Both the position numbers and the translations under genes were made by a program. Of a stretch of 36,056 nt of DNA, positions 8,225-16,983 are shown piece after piece. Source of the DNA: Comamonadaceae bacterium (lineage in GTDB: Bacteria; Pseudomonadota; Gammaproteobacteria; Burkholderiales; Burkholderiaceae_C); contig CANFJF010000037.1 of NCBI GenBank assembly GCA_947447355.1, positions 1 to 36,056 on the forward strand. The letters run 5' to 3'. The stretch's first letter is position 1; the number at the start of each line of letters is the position of its first letter. The notes beneath the pieces were generated by a model that had not been told where the DNA came from, did not search any database, and saw only the letters and a program-made list of their open reading frames with translations.

Positions 8225-9154
8225 GTGACCATGGCTCCTAAATACGCATTGCCGCGTGGCGTGCAGGTGATTGAACGGGGCTGGTTGTCAGCCAACATGG
8301 TGATCGCTTCAGGCCCATGCAACGCAGCGGTCATCGACAGCGGCTATTGCACTCACTCATTACAGACCGTGGCCTTGGTGCAAACGGCACTGGCTGAGAC
8401 ACCGCTCAACTACCTGCTGAACACCCACTTGCACAGCGACCATTGCGGCGGCAACGCCGCGTTGCAAGCGCATTTTCCGCGGGTGCAAACTTTGATTCCA
8501 CCCGGCCATGCTGCGGCGGTCACTGTCTGGGATCCTGTGACACTGAGTCACGTGCCCACGGGTCAGCAGTGTCCGATGTTTGCACACCAAGGCTTACTGA
8601 CACCCGGCAGTGAGATAGCTCTGGGTGAGAACACTTGGCAAATCCATGCGGCACCCGGTCATGACCCCCACTCCGTCATTCTGTTCGAACCGGTCTCACG
8701 AACGCTCATCTCCGCAGATGCGCTGTGGGAAAACGGTTTTGGCGTTGTCTTCCCCGAGCTGGAGGGCGATGACGCTTTTGAGGCCGTGGGCGCAACTCTG
8801 GACTTGATTTCTCAGCTGTCACCCATCACCGTGATCCCCGGTCACGGCAGGGTTTTTCCTTATTCAGAAACCGTTTTAGAGCGCGCGCGCACGCGTTTAA
8901 GCGCTTTCACAGCCAACCCGATCAAACACGCTCGCCACGCTGCCAAGGTCCTGCTCAAATTCAAGCTACTTGAAGTGCAACAACAAGACTTTGAGCTGTT
9001 CCGGGACTGGGCGCTGAAGACGCCTTATTTTGAGTTGGTCCGAAACCGCTTTTTTCCGTCCGTACCGGCCGCGGATTGGATCGACACCTTGGTTGAGGAG
9101 TTGCAGATCTCCGGGGCGGCCAGGCGCGAAGGCACCAACCTAGCCAACGCTTGA
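8225..9154 (+). CDS. MBL-fold metallo-hydrolase
   Basis: A 309-residue metallo-beta-lactamase-fold hydrolase, glyoxalase-II-like in motif. The zinc motif T-H-L-H-S-D-H is at residues 67-73. A further metal His lies in HAAPGHDPHS, the bridging Asp in LISADALW, and the last His in VIPGHGRVF. About 100 residues of helical C-terminus follow the core. There is no signal peptide, so it is cytoplasmic. The start is GTG 8225 or ATG 8231, neither with a good ribosome-binding site; the repeat unit just upstream may supply the leader. Thioester or lactone hydrolysis would suit the CoA-ester pathway next door, but the substrate is unknown. Confidence 0.88.
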   Translation: MTMAPKYALPRGVQVIERGWLSANMVIASGPCNAAVIDSGYCTHSLQTVALVQTALAETPLNYLLNTHLHSDHCGGNAALQAHFPRVQTLIPPGHAAAVTVWDPVTLSHVPTGQQCPMFAHQGLLTPGSEIALGENTWQIHAAPGHDPHSVILFEPVSRTLISADALWENGFGVVFPELEGDDAFEAVGATLDLISQLSPITVIPGHGRVFPYSETVLERARTRLSAFTANPIKHARHAAKVLLKFKLLEVQQQDFELFRDWALKTPYFELVRNRFFPSVPAADWIDTLVEELQISGAARREGTNLANA

Positions 9155-9226
9155 TTCCTGCGTTTTTTTGTTCGCCCTGATGCAGCGCGCACCCCCCCCC
9201 GCTTCAGCCTGACAGCAAATAAATAG

Positions 9227-9255
9227 TTGACGGCCTAGCCAGCTCACAACATAAT
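9227..9255 (+). promoter_or_regulatory. sigma70-type promoter for the lyase/acyl-CoA operon
   Basis: -35 TTGACG (9227-9232), a 17-bp spacer and -10 CATAAT (9250-9255) give near-consensus geometry, with transcription expected to begin near 9262. A run of nine C (9192-9200) lies 26 bp before the -35 box. The putative operator at 9256-9268 follows the -10 box directly. Confidence 0.65.
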
Positions 9256-9268
9256 AGGTAGACAATTA
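9256..9268. promoter_or_regulatory. putative operator, shared 13-mer
   Basis: AGGTAGACAATTA, identical to the minus-strand sequence at 6846-6858. It covers the expected transcription start, a position where a bound repressor would block initiation. Control by the GntR protein at 2620 is inference. Confidence 0.45.
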
Positions 9269-9317
9269 AAACTTGCGAATTGCAATGTGTTTAACAACGC
9301 CAGCCGGGAGTAGATCT

Positions 9318-10433
9318 GTGAATTGGCCAACGGTTATTTACAACGAAGAAGTGATGCGCGAAGGCTTCGGCATCGAAGACGTGGGCATTCCCTTGCAAGC
9401 GCGGATTGACTTACTCGACGCGCTGTCCGAGACGGGCCTCAAACGCATCACGGTGGGCGCTTTTGTCAGTGCCAAGTTTGTGCCGCAAATGGCCTGCTTT
9501 GTAGAGTTGCTTGAAAAGTTTCACCCCAAGCCAGGTGTGATGTACCTGCCCTACATTCACAACCAAAAAGCCCGCAAGCTGGCCGAGCAATATGCACCGC
9601 CATTGACCGTCGAAGAAGATATCTTCACGCTGTTTCTGGACATCTGCGATGTGCACCAACGTAGAAACGTCAACCGTTCGGTCGAGCAGATCATGGACAG
9701 TTGGCCCGAAGCCATCCATGACGCCAAAGCGCGTGGCATCCGAAAAGCCAGGATCGGCATCGGTTCCGCTTGGGGCTCGAACTTCATGGGAAAGTTTTCC
9801 AAACCCTACCGATTTTCATTTCTCGAAAAGCAGATCGCTTTGCTCAGCGAAGCCGGCATCGCCATCGAGGAAATTGGTTTGCATGACTCGCAAAGCTGGT
9901 GCTTGCCTCACGAGATGGAAGAAGACTTGGCGGAGATCAAACACCGCTGGCCGGAGGTGCATCAGTTCCAGTTGCACATGCATAACGCACGCGGTATGGC
10001 TTTACCTTCCATTTACGCCGCCTTGCGCACGCTCAATAAGACCGACACGCTGATTCTTGAAGGCACTCTGGGCGGCATCGGCGGTGGTCAATTTGGCGGC
10101 AATGGTCGGGCCTCAGGCATGGCCGCCACCGAAGACGTCATGCACATGCTGGAAGGCATGGGCATAGAGACAGGCGTTGATCTGGACAAGATCATCGAGT
10201 GCGTCTGGATGCTCGAAAAAATAATTGGCAGACCGGCTTACGGTTATGTCGCCAAGGCAGGTCCCCGCCCCACCAAGTCTGAGGACTTTTACGACCCCAA
10301 CATGCCCGGCATCGAAAGTCTCGACGCCGTGAAGCACTTCAAGTTTGGGCCACAAGCCTACGCCCACGAAGGCTCTTTCCCATGGACTAAGCCCATCACA
10401 GGGCCTTATTTCAATACCAACGACATCAACTAA
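9318..10433 (+). CDS. HMG-CoA lyase-like (DRE-TIM family) protein without the catalytic Cys
   Basis: A TIM-barrel protein of the HMG-CoA lyase/pyruvate carboxyltransferase superfamily, 371 codons from GTG 9318. That start is preferred because GGGAG lies 7 bp before it; upstream in-frame TTG 9273 and ATG 9285 have no such site. The metal-binding HMHN motif is at residues 220-223. Two family hallmarks differ: the R-D-G near the N-terminus reads R-E-G (residues 14-16), and the catalytic-loop Cys of HMG-CoA lyase (GLGGC) is Gly257 here (GIGGGQFGG). The ATED motif after the loop is kept. A carbon-carbon bond lyase or aldolase acting on a CoA ester or 2-oxoacid is likely, but ordinary HMG-CoA lyase activity is doubtful. 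First gene of the operon. Confidence 0.85.
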   Translation: MNWPTVIYNEEVMREGFGIEDVGIPLQARIDLLDALSETGLKRITVGAFVSAKFVPQMACFVELLEKFHPKPGVMYLPYIHNQKARKLAEQYAPPLTVEEDIFTLFLDICDVHQRRNVNRSVEQIMDSWPEAIHDAKARGIRKARIGIGSAWGSNFMGKFSKPYRFSFLEKQIALLSEAGIAIEEIGLHDSQSWCLPHEMEEDLAEIKHRWPEVHQFQLHMHNARGMALPSIYAALRTLNKTDTLILEGTLGGIGGGQFGGNGRASGMAATEDVMHMLEGMGIETGVDLDKIIECVWMLEKIIGRPAYGYVAKAGPRPTKSEDFYDPNMPGIESLDAVKHFKFGPQAYAHEGSFPWTKPITGPYFNTNDIN

Positions 10434-10457
10434 ACCATCAACCCCAGGAGAAGAAAA

Positions 10458-11603
10458 ATGAACTTCGATTTAACGGAAGACCAAGTGGCCATTCGCGACT
10501 CAGTGCGCAAATATGCAGAAGCAGAACTGATGCCCAACTACCAGCGCTGGGACCGCACGGGTGAGTTTTTGTCCAAGGACTTCATCGACAAACTCGTCAA
10601 CATGGGATTGCTGCGCTTGCGCTTGCCTGAAGCGTATGGCGGTCAGGGCTACTCCTTTGTGGACTGCGGCATTGTGTGCGAAGAGATTGGCCGCTGCGAC
10701 CACCAGATTCGCTACATCATCTCTAACGCGATTCACTTGGGTGAGATGGCCTCGTCCATGCACCCCGACCTGCAAGCAGAGTGGATTCCCCGCATCGCCA
10801 ATGGCGAGATGATGTCGCTGGCCTTCACAGAACCACGCGGTGGCGCAGACGCCGGCAACATCACGACCAAGGCGGTCAAAGACGGTGACGACTACATTCT
10901 GAACGGCGAGAAAACCAGCATCACCTTCACCGGCGTGTCCAAGGTCGTGTTTGTGTCGGCACGCACCGGCGGCCCGGGCCCCCGCGGTTTGTCCTTCTTC
11001 CTCGTGCCAACCGACACGCCCGGCGTCTCGACGTCTAACTTCGAACGCATGGGCCAGCGGCTGGACCGCGGCGGCAGCTTCTTTTTCGACAATGTGCGCA
11101 TTCCTGCGCGCAACATGATCGGCAAAGAAAACGAAGGCTTCATCTGGGCCATGACCATCATCGGCTACAACCGCAACTTCGTTCCACTCGCCTGTATCGG
11201 CGCTGCACAGAAGTCGCTGGAAGAAACCATGGAGTACCTCAAGACGCGCCAGATCATGGGCAAATCTGCGTCTAAATGGCAAGGTGTCGCCAACGAACTC
11301 GCCACCGAAGCCACCAAGCTCGAAGCCGCCCGCTTGCTCTGCTACCGCGCCCTGTCACTGAAAGACCAAGGCAAACGCCACGATGCTGAATCGTCGATGG
11401 CCAAATGGTGGGGCGTGAAGACCGCCAACGAAGCGCTCTACACCTGCATGCGCCTGAATGGCCACTACGGTTGGGCCAAAGATTTGCCACACGAACAACG
11501 CCTGCGCGATTGCCTGGGCATGGAATCTGCCGACGGCCCGCGTGAGGTCCACCTAGGCATCATTGCTCGCGATTTGCTTGGCAAAGAATTTGCACCGTTC
11601 TGA
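10458..11603 (+). CDS. acyl-CoA dehydrogenase family protein
   Basis: A 381-residue FAD enzyme that makes a 2,3-enoyl-CoA from an acyl-CoA and passes electrons to ETF. FAD and substrate segments are visible: SLAFTEPRGGADAGN (the middle-domain A-F-T-E-P motif), NGEKTSITFTG and GYNRNFVPLACIG. The C-terminal motif reads SADGPREVHLGIIARD, putting Asp359 where medium-chain enzymes have the catalytic Glu of the E-G-T motif. An A-D-G-P motif of this kind is known in ACAD10/11-type enzymes, so activity is still expected. The ribosome-binding site AGGAG is good. It is 24 bp downstream of the lyase-like gene and 5 bp before the CoA transferase. Confidence 0.93.
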   Translation: MNFDLTEDQVAIRDSVRKYAEAELMPNYQRWDRTGEFLSKDFIDKLVNMGLLRLRLPEAYGGQGYSFVDCGIVCEEIGRCDHQIRYIISNAIHLGEMASSMHPDLQAEWIPRIANGEMMSLAFTEPRGGADAGNITTKAVKDGDDYILNGEKTSITFTGVSKVVFVSARTGGPGPRGLSFFLVPTDTPGVSTSNFERMGQRLDRGGSFFFDNVRIPARNMIGKENEGFIWAMTIIGYNRNFVPLACIGAAQKSLEETMEYLKTRQIMGKSASKWQGVANELATEATKLEAARLLCYRALSLKDQGKRHDAESSMAKWWGVKTANEALYTCMRLNGHYGWAKDLPHEQRLRDCLGMESADGPREVHLGIIARDLLGKEFAPF

Positions 11604-11608
11604 CAACC

Positions 11609-12745
11609 ATGGGCCCACTACATGGCTTGAAAGTCATCGAGCTGGCAGGCATTGGACCCGGTCCCATGGCGGCCATGCTGTTGGCTGATCTGGGTGCCAC
11701 GGTCCTGCGTGTCGACCGTAAAGAACCGGCGTCCCTTGGGGTGCCGCGGCCGATGCGCTTCGATCTTTTGTTGCGCAATCGGCGGTCTGTGCCGGTCGAC
11801 TTGAAGCATGCGCCCTCGGTTGAATTTGTACTGGACTTGATCGCCCGTTCAGATGTACTGATTGAAGGATTCAGACCGGGGGTCACCGAGCGGCTCGGGT
11901 TGGGGCCCACCGTGTGTCTTGAAAAAAATCCGAAGCTCATATATGGGCGCATCACGGGCTGGGGGCAAGATGGCCCATTGGCGCAAACGGTCGGACACGA
12001 CATCAACTACATCGCGCTCACGGGTGCGCTACACGCCATGGGCCGCGCAGGTCAGCCACCGTCCGTACCGATCAATTTGGTCGGTGATTTCGCCGGCGGT
12101 TCCCTGTACCTGGTCATGGGCATTCTGGCTGCCCTGCATGAGATGAAATCATCGGGAAAAGGCCAAGTGGTTGATTCCGCTATCGTCGACGGCGTCGCGT
12201 CCCTGATGACGCAGCCGCATGGCACCTTTGCGGCGGGCATGATGACCACCGAACGCGGCACCAACATCACCGACTCGGGCGCGCCGTTCTACGATGTTTA
12301 CGAATGTTCAGATGGCCAGTGGGTTTCTCTGGGTTCCGTTGAAAAGAAGTTTTACGCACAAGCTTTGCAGATTTTGGGACTTGACGTGCTGCTCGCTGAT
12401 CAATGGAAAAAAGAGACTTGGCCGGCGGTCAAAGTCAACATTGGAAAGAAGTTCAAGACCAAGACCCGCGACGAATGGACTCGCCTTTTTGAAGGGACCG
12501 AGTCTTGCTTTGCACCGGTGCTCACACTAGACGAAGCGCCGCAACATCCGCATCATCAAGAGCGCGGCACCTATGTTGAGATCGACGGCGTCACACAACC
12601 GGCACCAGCACCGCGATTCAGTCGAACCGTCCCGGCGACACCCCTTCCCTTCAGGCCCTGGAATGCAGAAGAAGCAGAAAATATTTTGGGTCCATGGTTA
12701 AGTCATGCAGAAATAACAGCCGCCCAACAGCAAGGCTATTTTTAA
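11609..12745 (+). CDS. CaiB/BaiF CoA transferase family protein, alpha-methylacyl-CoA racemase-like
   Basis: A 378-residue class III CoA transferase-fold protein. The start MGPLHGLKVIELAGIGPGPM closely resembles alpha-methylacyl-CoA racemases, as do AAMLLADLGATVLRVDR and the HDINYIALTGAL segment. The racemase catalytic pair is in place: His130 in GHDINY and Asp160 in VGDFAGGS. Racemases epimerise the C2 of 2-methylacyl-CoAs, whereas true transferases move CoA between acids and use an Asp nucleophile. The resemblance favours racemase, and together with the acyl-CoA dehydrogenase suggests degradation of a 2-methyl-branched acyl-CoA (inference). There is no clear ribosome-binding site; the start lies 5 bp after the preceding stop. 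Confidence 0.88.
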   Translation: MGPLHGLKVIELAGIGPGPMAAMLLADLGATVLRVDRKEPASLGVPRPMRFDLLLRNRRSVPVDLKHAPSVEFVLDLIARSDVLIEGFRPGVTERLGLGPTVCLEKNPKLIYGRITGWGQDGPLAQTVGHDINYIALTGALHAMGRAGQPPSVPINLVGDFAGGSLYLVMGILAALHEMKSSGKGQVVDSAIVDGVASLMTQPHGTFAAGMMTTERGTNITDSGAPFYDVYECSDGQWVSLGSVEKKFYAQALQILGLDVLLADQWKKETWPAVKVNIGKKFKTKTRDEWTRLFEGTESCFAPVLTLDEAPQHPHHQERGTYVEIDGVTQPAPAPRFSRTVPATPLPFRPWNAEEAENILGPWLSHAEITAAQQQGYF

Positions 12746-12847
12746 GCATTTGGACACTTTCGGACATTTTCAGATTGAGAGCGTGACGACATTTTTAGCC
12801 TTGATGAAGTGATCTAACAGCGCCAAACAAGCACCCGAGGAGACAAC

Positions 12848-13867
12848 ATGACATTTGCTTTTCATCGTTTTTCAACACTCCAACAGGCGACACGGCGCCG
12901 AGCACTGCACGCTGGCGCGGCCATCGCGGCAAGCTGCTTGCTCGGCTTCACCGCACACGCACAAACGCCCTTTCCCAACCGCGTCATCAAGATCGTGGTG
13001 CCTTATTCGGCTGGCACAGGCAGCGACGCCTTGGCCCGCACCATCGCGCAAAATATCACTGAAAGAACGGGCACTTCCGTCATCATTGAAAACAAAGAAG
13101 GCGGAGGCAGCTTGATTGGCACCCTGTCGGTGGTCAAGGCAGCGCCTGACGGGTACACCCTCCTCATCGCCGCCAATCCGATGACGATCGTGCCCAGCCA
13201 GAGCTCCAAGCCGCCGTACGACCCCGTGAAAGACTTTGTGCCCGTGGCCAAAATTGCCGTGATTCCACTGGTGCTGGCGGTCACACCCAGTTTGAAAATC
13301 AACAGCCTCAAGGAGTTGATTGCCTACGCCAAGGCCAACCCGGGCAAGTTGAGTTATGGATCGTCTGGTGCGGGCACCATCAGCCAGCAAGAGATGGAAA
13401 TTTTCAAGCAGGCGGCGGGCATTGACATCCTTGAAATACCCTACAAAAGCACGGCACAGGCCATGAACGACTTGATTGGTGGCCAACTGCCGTTGTTCCC
13501 CGTGGTCGTGCCGTTGGTGCAGGCGCATATTCAGTCGGGCCGTGCGCGGGGCTTGGCCGTGTTTGACACACACCGTTCACCGCAGCTGCCGGACGTGCCG
13601 GCCATGTCTGACGAATTCAGCTCGCCCAATTACGTTCCCACACCGGTTTGGTACGGCTTTGTCGCACCGGCCAATACGCCACCCGCAGTCGTTGCATCTT
13701 TGCAAACGATGATCCAAAACGCCATGTTGGCACCTGAAGTCAAGACCCGGCTGGTCACGCTCGGAGCGCAACCTATCAATGTGACGAATGAAAAATTCGC
13801 CGCAGACATCAAAGACGAATACGAGAAAGCCGGCATTCTTGCTAAAAAGTTAGGAACAGCCAAGTAA
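12848..13867 (+). CDS. Bug/TctC-family periplasmic solute-binding receptor (paralogue B)
   Basis: A 339-residue exported receptor, close paralogue of the one at 6978 with the same block order and the same C-terminal LGTAK. Its basic n-region has a QATRRRALHAG segment, then a hydrophobic core and an AHAQ cleavage site near residue 39. Mature blocks include FPNRVIKIVVPYSAGTGSD, EIPYKSTAQAMNDLIGGQL and TPVWYGFVAPANTPP. The AGGAG-ACAAC-ATG leader matches paralogue A. It is 102 bp downstream of the CoA transferase on the same strand, probably the last gene of that operon. The two paralogues likely bind related ligands, one per flank of the catabolic operon. Confidence 0.92.
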   Translation: MTFAFHRFSTLQQATRRRALHAGAAIAASCLLGFTAHAQTPFPNRVIKIVVPYSAGTGSDALARTIAQNITERTGTSVIIENKEGGGSLIGTLSVVKAAPDGYTLLIAANPMTIVPSQSSKPPYDPVKDFVPVAKIAVIPLVLAVTPSLKINSLKELIAYAKANPGKLSYGSSGAGTISQQEMEIFKQAAGIDILEIPYKSTAQAMNDLIGGQLPLFPVVVPLVQAHIQSGRARGLAVFDTHRSPQLPDVPAMSDEFSSPNYVPTPVWYGFVAPANTPPAVVASLQTMIQNAMLAPEVKTRLVTLGAQPINVTNEKFAADIKDEYEKAGILAKKLGTAK

Positions 13868-13990
13868 GTTCAGTCCCATCACTGGGATAAACCCCAACCA
13901 CGCCGCCGATTGTTGAGGCTTATGTCAGCTATATCGACGTTTGCAGCGCATAAACGGGAAATCGCCGCTGCTTGACGCATAATCCGTGGT

Positions 13991-14012
13991 TGCAAGTGAT
14001 TAAACACTTGCA
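13991..14012. promoter_or_regulatory. inverted repeat in RRM gene leader region
   Basis: TGCAAGTG-ATTAAA-CACTTGCA is a dyad with 8-bp arms and a 6-bp AT spacer. It lies about 108 bp upstream of the RRM gene and just after a TTGACG box at 13972-13977. It could be an operator over the promoter; no T-run follows, so a terminator is unlikely. The rest of 13868-14119 shows nothing else clear. Confidence 0.35.
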
Positions 14013-14119
14013 GTGGTTAGGTGATCGGTCAGTTTCGCGCGCTACAGCGGTACGTTTGAAGATTTGTTGTGCTTTCGGGACCCCATCGCTTTTGTTTTAT
14101 GTATTTTTGAGGAGTCCCC

Positions 14120-14518
<399 letters not shown>

Positions 14519-14534
14519 GCCCTGCTAACCCACT

Positions 14535-14597
14535 GACTCAGCCTTGCGCTGAGTCCAGCTCAAAAGGCTTCAAAACTTTGGTTTTGAAGCCTTTTTT
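14535..14597. terminator. two hairpins; bidirectional intrinsic terminator
   Basis: The first hairpin has stem GACTCAGC / GCTGAGTC (14535-14555). The second has a perfect 15-bp stem (14562-14576 with 14581-14595) around a TTTG loop. Its stem begins AAAA and ends TTTT, so a U-run forms in both directions. It serves the RRM gene and, from the other side, gshA. Confidence 0.9.
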
Positions 14598-14641
14598 ATT
14601 GGGCCACTCGAAAAATGGGCTGACTGAAGTTCTGCCCTAAC

Positions 14642-16216
14642 TCAGCCCACCGCAGCCAGTGCGCGCACAGGTTTGTCCAGCCGGTCTGCCGACAAATACT
14701 GCTGCCGGTAGATCTCAAAAGGCATGGTGTCAGCGGCTTCGATTTTTTTCTGATCGGCCACCGACTGCGCACTCATGCGCAGCAAGCGGTCTTGCTGTTC
14801 GGTCGACCACGGCATGTCTAGCAGCAAGGCTTGCGTCTTGGCGGACTGGTCACGCGCGAACTGCACGAACGAGTTGTCAAAGCCCTGCATGGCATTCAAA
14901 ACGCGGGCTGACGGCAATGTCTCGGGATGCTGCAAAGCGGCGCTGGCTGCGGCCAGCGAGCGGCTGTAGCGGTCTGTTGCATGGGTAGCGTCCAGCTTGG
15001 CTGCCAGCGGTGCGCAAGCGGCCACCAATTCAGCGCCCCAAACGGTCAAACTGACCTCTTGGCCATCACGCTCGAGCAGCAAGCCCGGCTCACGCCCGCG
15101 TGCCGCGGTACGGTGCTGATTGCGCGCCAACTCGGCAATTTCGGCTGGAGAATCAGGCGGGCTGTCAGTCTGCAAACAGTGCAGCAAAAACACATCCAGA
15201 AAATCCATGGTCTCGGCTTTGATGCCCACCGGCACAAAAGGATCGAGATCCATCAAACGAACTTCAATGTATTCAACGCCACGCTCACGCAGCGCATGAA
15301 GTGGCCGCTCCCCCGGGAAAATCACGCGCTTCGGGCGGATCGTGCCATAAAACTCATTTTCAATTTGCAGCAAGGTGTCGCCAAGCTGGTTGTAGTCGCC
15401 GCCCGGGTTGCGAATGCCGACGCCTTCGTAGGCCGGGTAAGGCCGGGTCAACGCATCAGCCAATGAGGCGGCATACCCTTCCAAGCTGTTGTAGCTGACC
15501 GCCAGCGAAGACTGAGCGTCGCTTTGATACCCTAGCCGCCCCATGCGCAACGACGTGCCATACGGCATGTACTTGGTGTTAGCAGACAACTTTTGCAACT
15601 CGTGCTGGCGCCCGGCCACAAAGCTGGAACACACGGCCGGTGACGCGCCAAACAGGTAGAGCAGCAAAAACGCATGACGCCTGAAGTTACGAATCAACCC
15701 GAAATAAGCTTCGCTCGACACGCCCGGCAAGGACCAGTTGTAGTGAATGCCAGAAATCGTCTGCATACGGCGGCCGTACCGGTGGCTCAAACCCATGCGG
15801 TAAATACTTTTGGCGCGGCCCACATTGGACGACCCAAAGCGCGCGATGGGAATGGTTTCGTCAGTCGGCAGGCCGCAGGGCATGCTCGACACCCACAGCA
15901 TCTCATCACCGGCTTTTTTCAACTCGCGGTAGGTGAACTGATGCATCTCAGTTAACTCGGCCAGCGCGCAGGCAGCGTCAAGATGCACACCAGTGACCAG
16001 TTCCAACTGCGACTCACTGAAGTCAGTGGTGATGTGGGGATGCGTCAGAGCCGAGCCGAGCGCCGCTGGGTGCGGCGTCAGCGCCAGCGCACCATTAGGT
16101 TGCGCGCGCAGGCTTTCTTTCTCGATGCCTCGCCCCATGCCTTTGAGCCGGGCGGGTGTCAGGTCTTTCAGTAAATTATCCGAAAGCTGTCTGGCCGTGG
16201 CCTGCAACTGGGTCAT
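14642..16216 (-). CDS. gshA: glutamate-cysteine ligase, proteobacterial type
   Basis: The first enzyme of glutathione synthesis; it joins Glu and Cys using ATP in the cytoplasm. At 524 residues it has the length of the E. coli enzyme, and its blocks match: GMGRGIEKESLR, LGSALTHPHITTDFSESQLE, SSMPCGLP, FGSSNVGRAKSIYRMGL, RYGRRMQTISGIHYNWSLP and GDTLLQIENEFY. The ATG at 16216 has GAGG upstream. It lies 104 bp downstream of a carboxylesterase on the same strand and converges on the RRM gene. The next glutathione enzyme, gshB, is not in the window. Confidence 0.97.
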   Translation of the reverse strand: MTQLQATARQLSDNLLKDLTPARLKGMGRGIEKESLRAQPNGALALTPHPAALGSALTHPHITTDFSESQLELVTGVHLDAACALAELTEMHQFTYRELKKAGDEMLWVSSMPCGLPTDETIPIARFGSSNVGRAKSIYRMGLSHRYGRRMQTISGIHYNWSLPGVSSEAYFGLIRNFRRHAFLLLYLFGASPAVCSSFVAGRQHELQKLSANTKYMPYGTSLRMGRLGYQSDAQSSLAVSYNSLEGYAASLADALTRPYPAYEGVGIRNPGGDYNQLGDTLLQIENEFYGTIRPKRVIFPGERPLHALRERGVEYIEVRLMDLDPFVPVGIKAETMDFLDVFLLHCLQTDSPPDSPAEIAELARNQHRTAARGREPGLLLERDGQEVSLTVWGAELVAACAPLAAKLDATHATDRYSRSLAAASAALQHPETLPSARVLNAMQGFDNSFVQFARDQSAKTQALLLDMPWSTEQQDRLLRMSAQSVADQKKIEAADTMPFEIYRQQYLSADRLDKPVRALAAVG

Positions 16217-16320
16217 ATTCTCGATTCCTCTGATTCTTATTTTTGGATAGAGTGCACGCTATCACAGGCTGGCCAATTTTGCTGGCCAAGGTCAAGCGGC
16301 AGCTCATCCACGGGCAAGCT

Positions 16321-16983
16321 TCAGGCCAGCACGCGCTGCAGCCACTGCTCCATGTCGGCAATTTCTTCCTGGCAGACGGAGTGTTCCATCTCATAGTCAT
16401 GCCAATCCACAGAGTAGCCAAGCGACTCCAAATGGTCACGGGAGGCTGTCGCGCGCGGCAAAGCGACCACTGGGTCACGGGTACCGTGCGCCATGAAAAT
16501 CGGGACATCTTGGTTGGCGGCGCTGCGCTCAGCCGCTGTCTTGTCGGCCAGCGGCAAGTAGCCCGACATGCCGATGATGCCGGCCAAACGGTCTCGGTGA
16601 CGCAGACCCGTCAAGAGCGCCATCGCGCAGCCCTGCGAAAATCCAGCCAACACGATGCGGTTTGATGCAATGCCCCGCGACTTTTCACGGTCAATCAGTG
16701 CGTCGATGGCCATCTGTGAGTGGCGCATGCCCGCCTCGTCTTGACGCTGAGTCAGGTCGGCACCCAAAATGTCATACCAAGCCGGCATTTGATAGCCGCC
16801 GTTGATGGTCACCGACATCACCGGTGCGTTGGGGAATATAAAGCGGACTGCGCCCACCGCAGACAAGTCAAACTGCTCCGCAATCGGCAAAAAATCGCGC
16901 CCATCCGCACCCAATCCGTGCAGGATCAACACAGTGGCGACCGGGTTTTCCCCAGTTTGAGCTTCAATGACTTCGAGTGACAT
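16321..16983 (-). CDS. carboxylesterase/phospholipase family alpha/beta hydrolase
   Basis: A compact 220-residue cytoplasmic esterase of the carboxylesterase/acyl-protein-thioesterase-like family. LHGLGADGRDF supplies the oxyanion hole, FPNAPVMSVTINGG and MPAWYD are family signatures, Ser116 lies in GFSQGCAMA, and the catalytic Asp and His lie in HGTRDPVV and MEHSVCQEE. The open frame runs upstream to 17076, but those 31 residues are not family-like and the ATG at 16983 begins MSLEVIEAQ as expected. Its natural substrate is unknown. It is separated from gshA by 104 bp. Confidence 0.92.
   Translation of the reverse strand: MSLEVIEAQTGENPVATVLILHGLGADGRDFLPIAEQFDLSAVGAVRFIFPNAPVMSVTINGGYQMPAWYDILGADLTQRQDEAGMRHSQMAIDALIDREKSRGIASNRIVLAGFSQGCAMALLTGLRHRDRLAGIIGMSGYLPLADKTAAERSAANQDVPIFMAHGTRDPVVALPRATASRDHLESLGYSVDWHDYEMEHSVCQEEIADMEQWLQRVLA

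Noticed and set aside
10500-11282. A 260-codon minus-strand ORF opposite the acyl-CoA dehydrogenase
   Set aside because: Antisense shadow of a well-conserved gene, caused by high third-position GC.
12872-13573. A 233-codon minus-strand ORF opposite the receptor at 12848
   Set aside because: Antisense shadow; a similar one lies opposite the paralogous receptor at 7380-7724, as expected from shared coding sequence.
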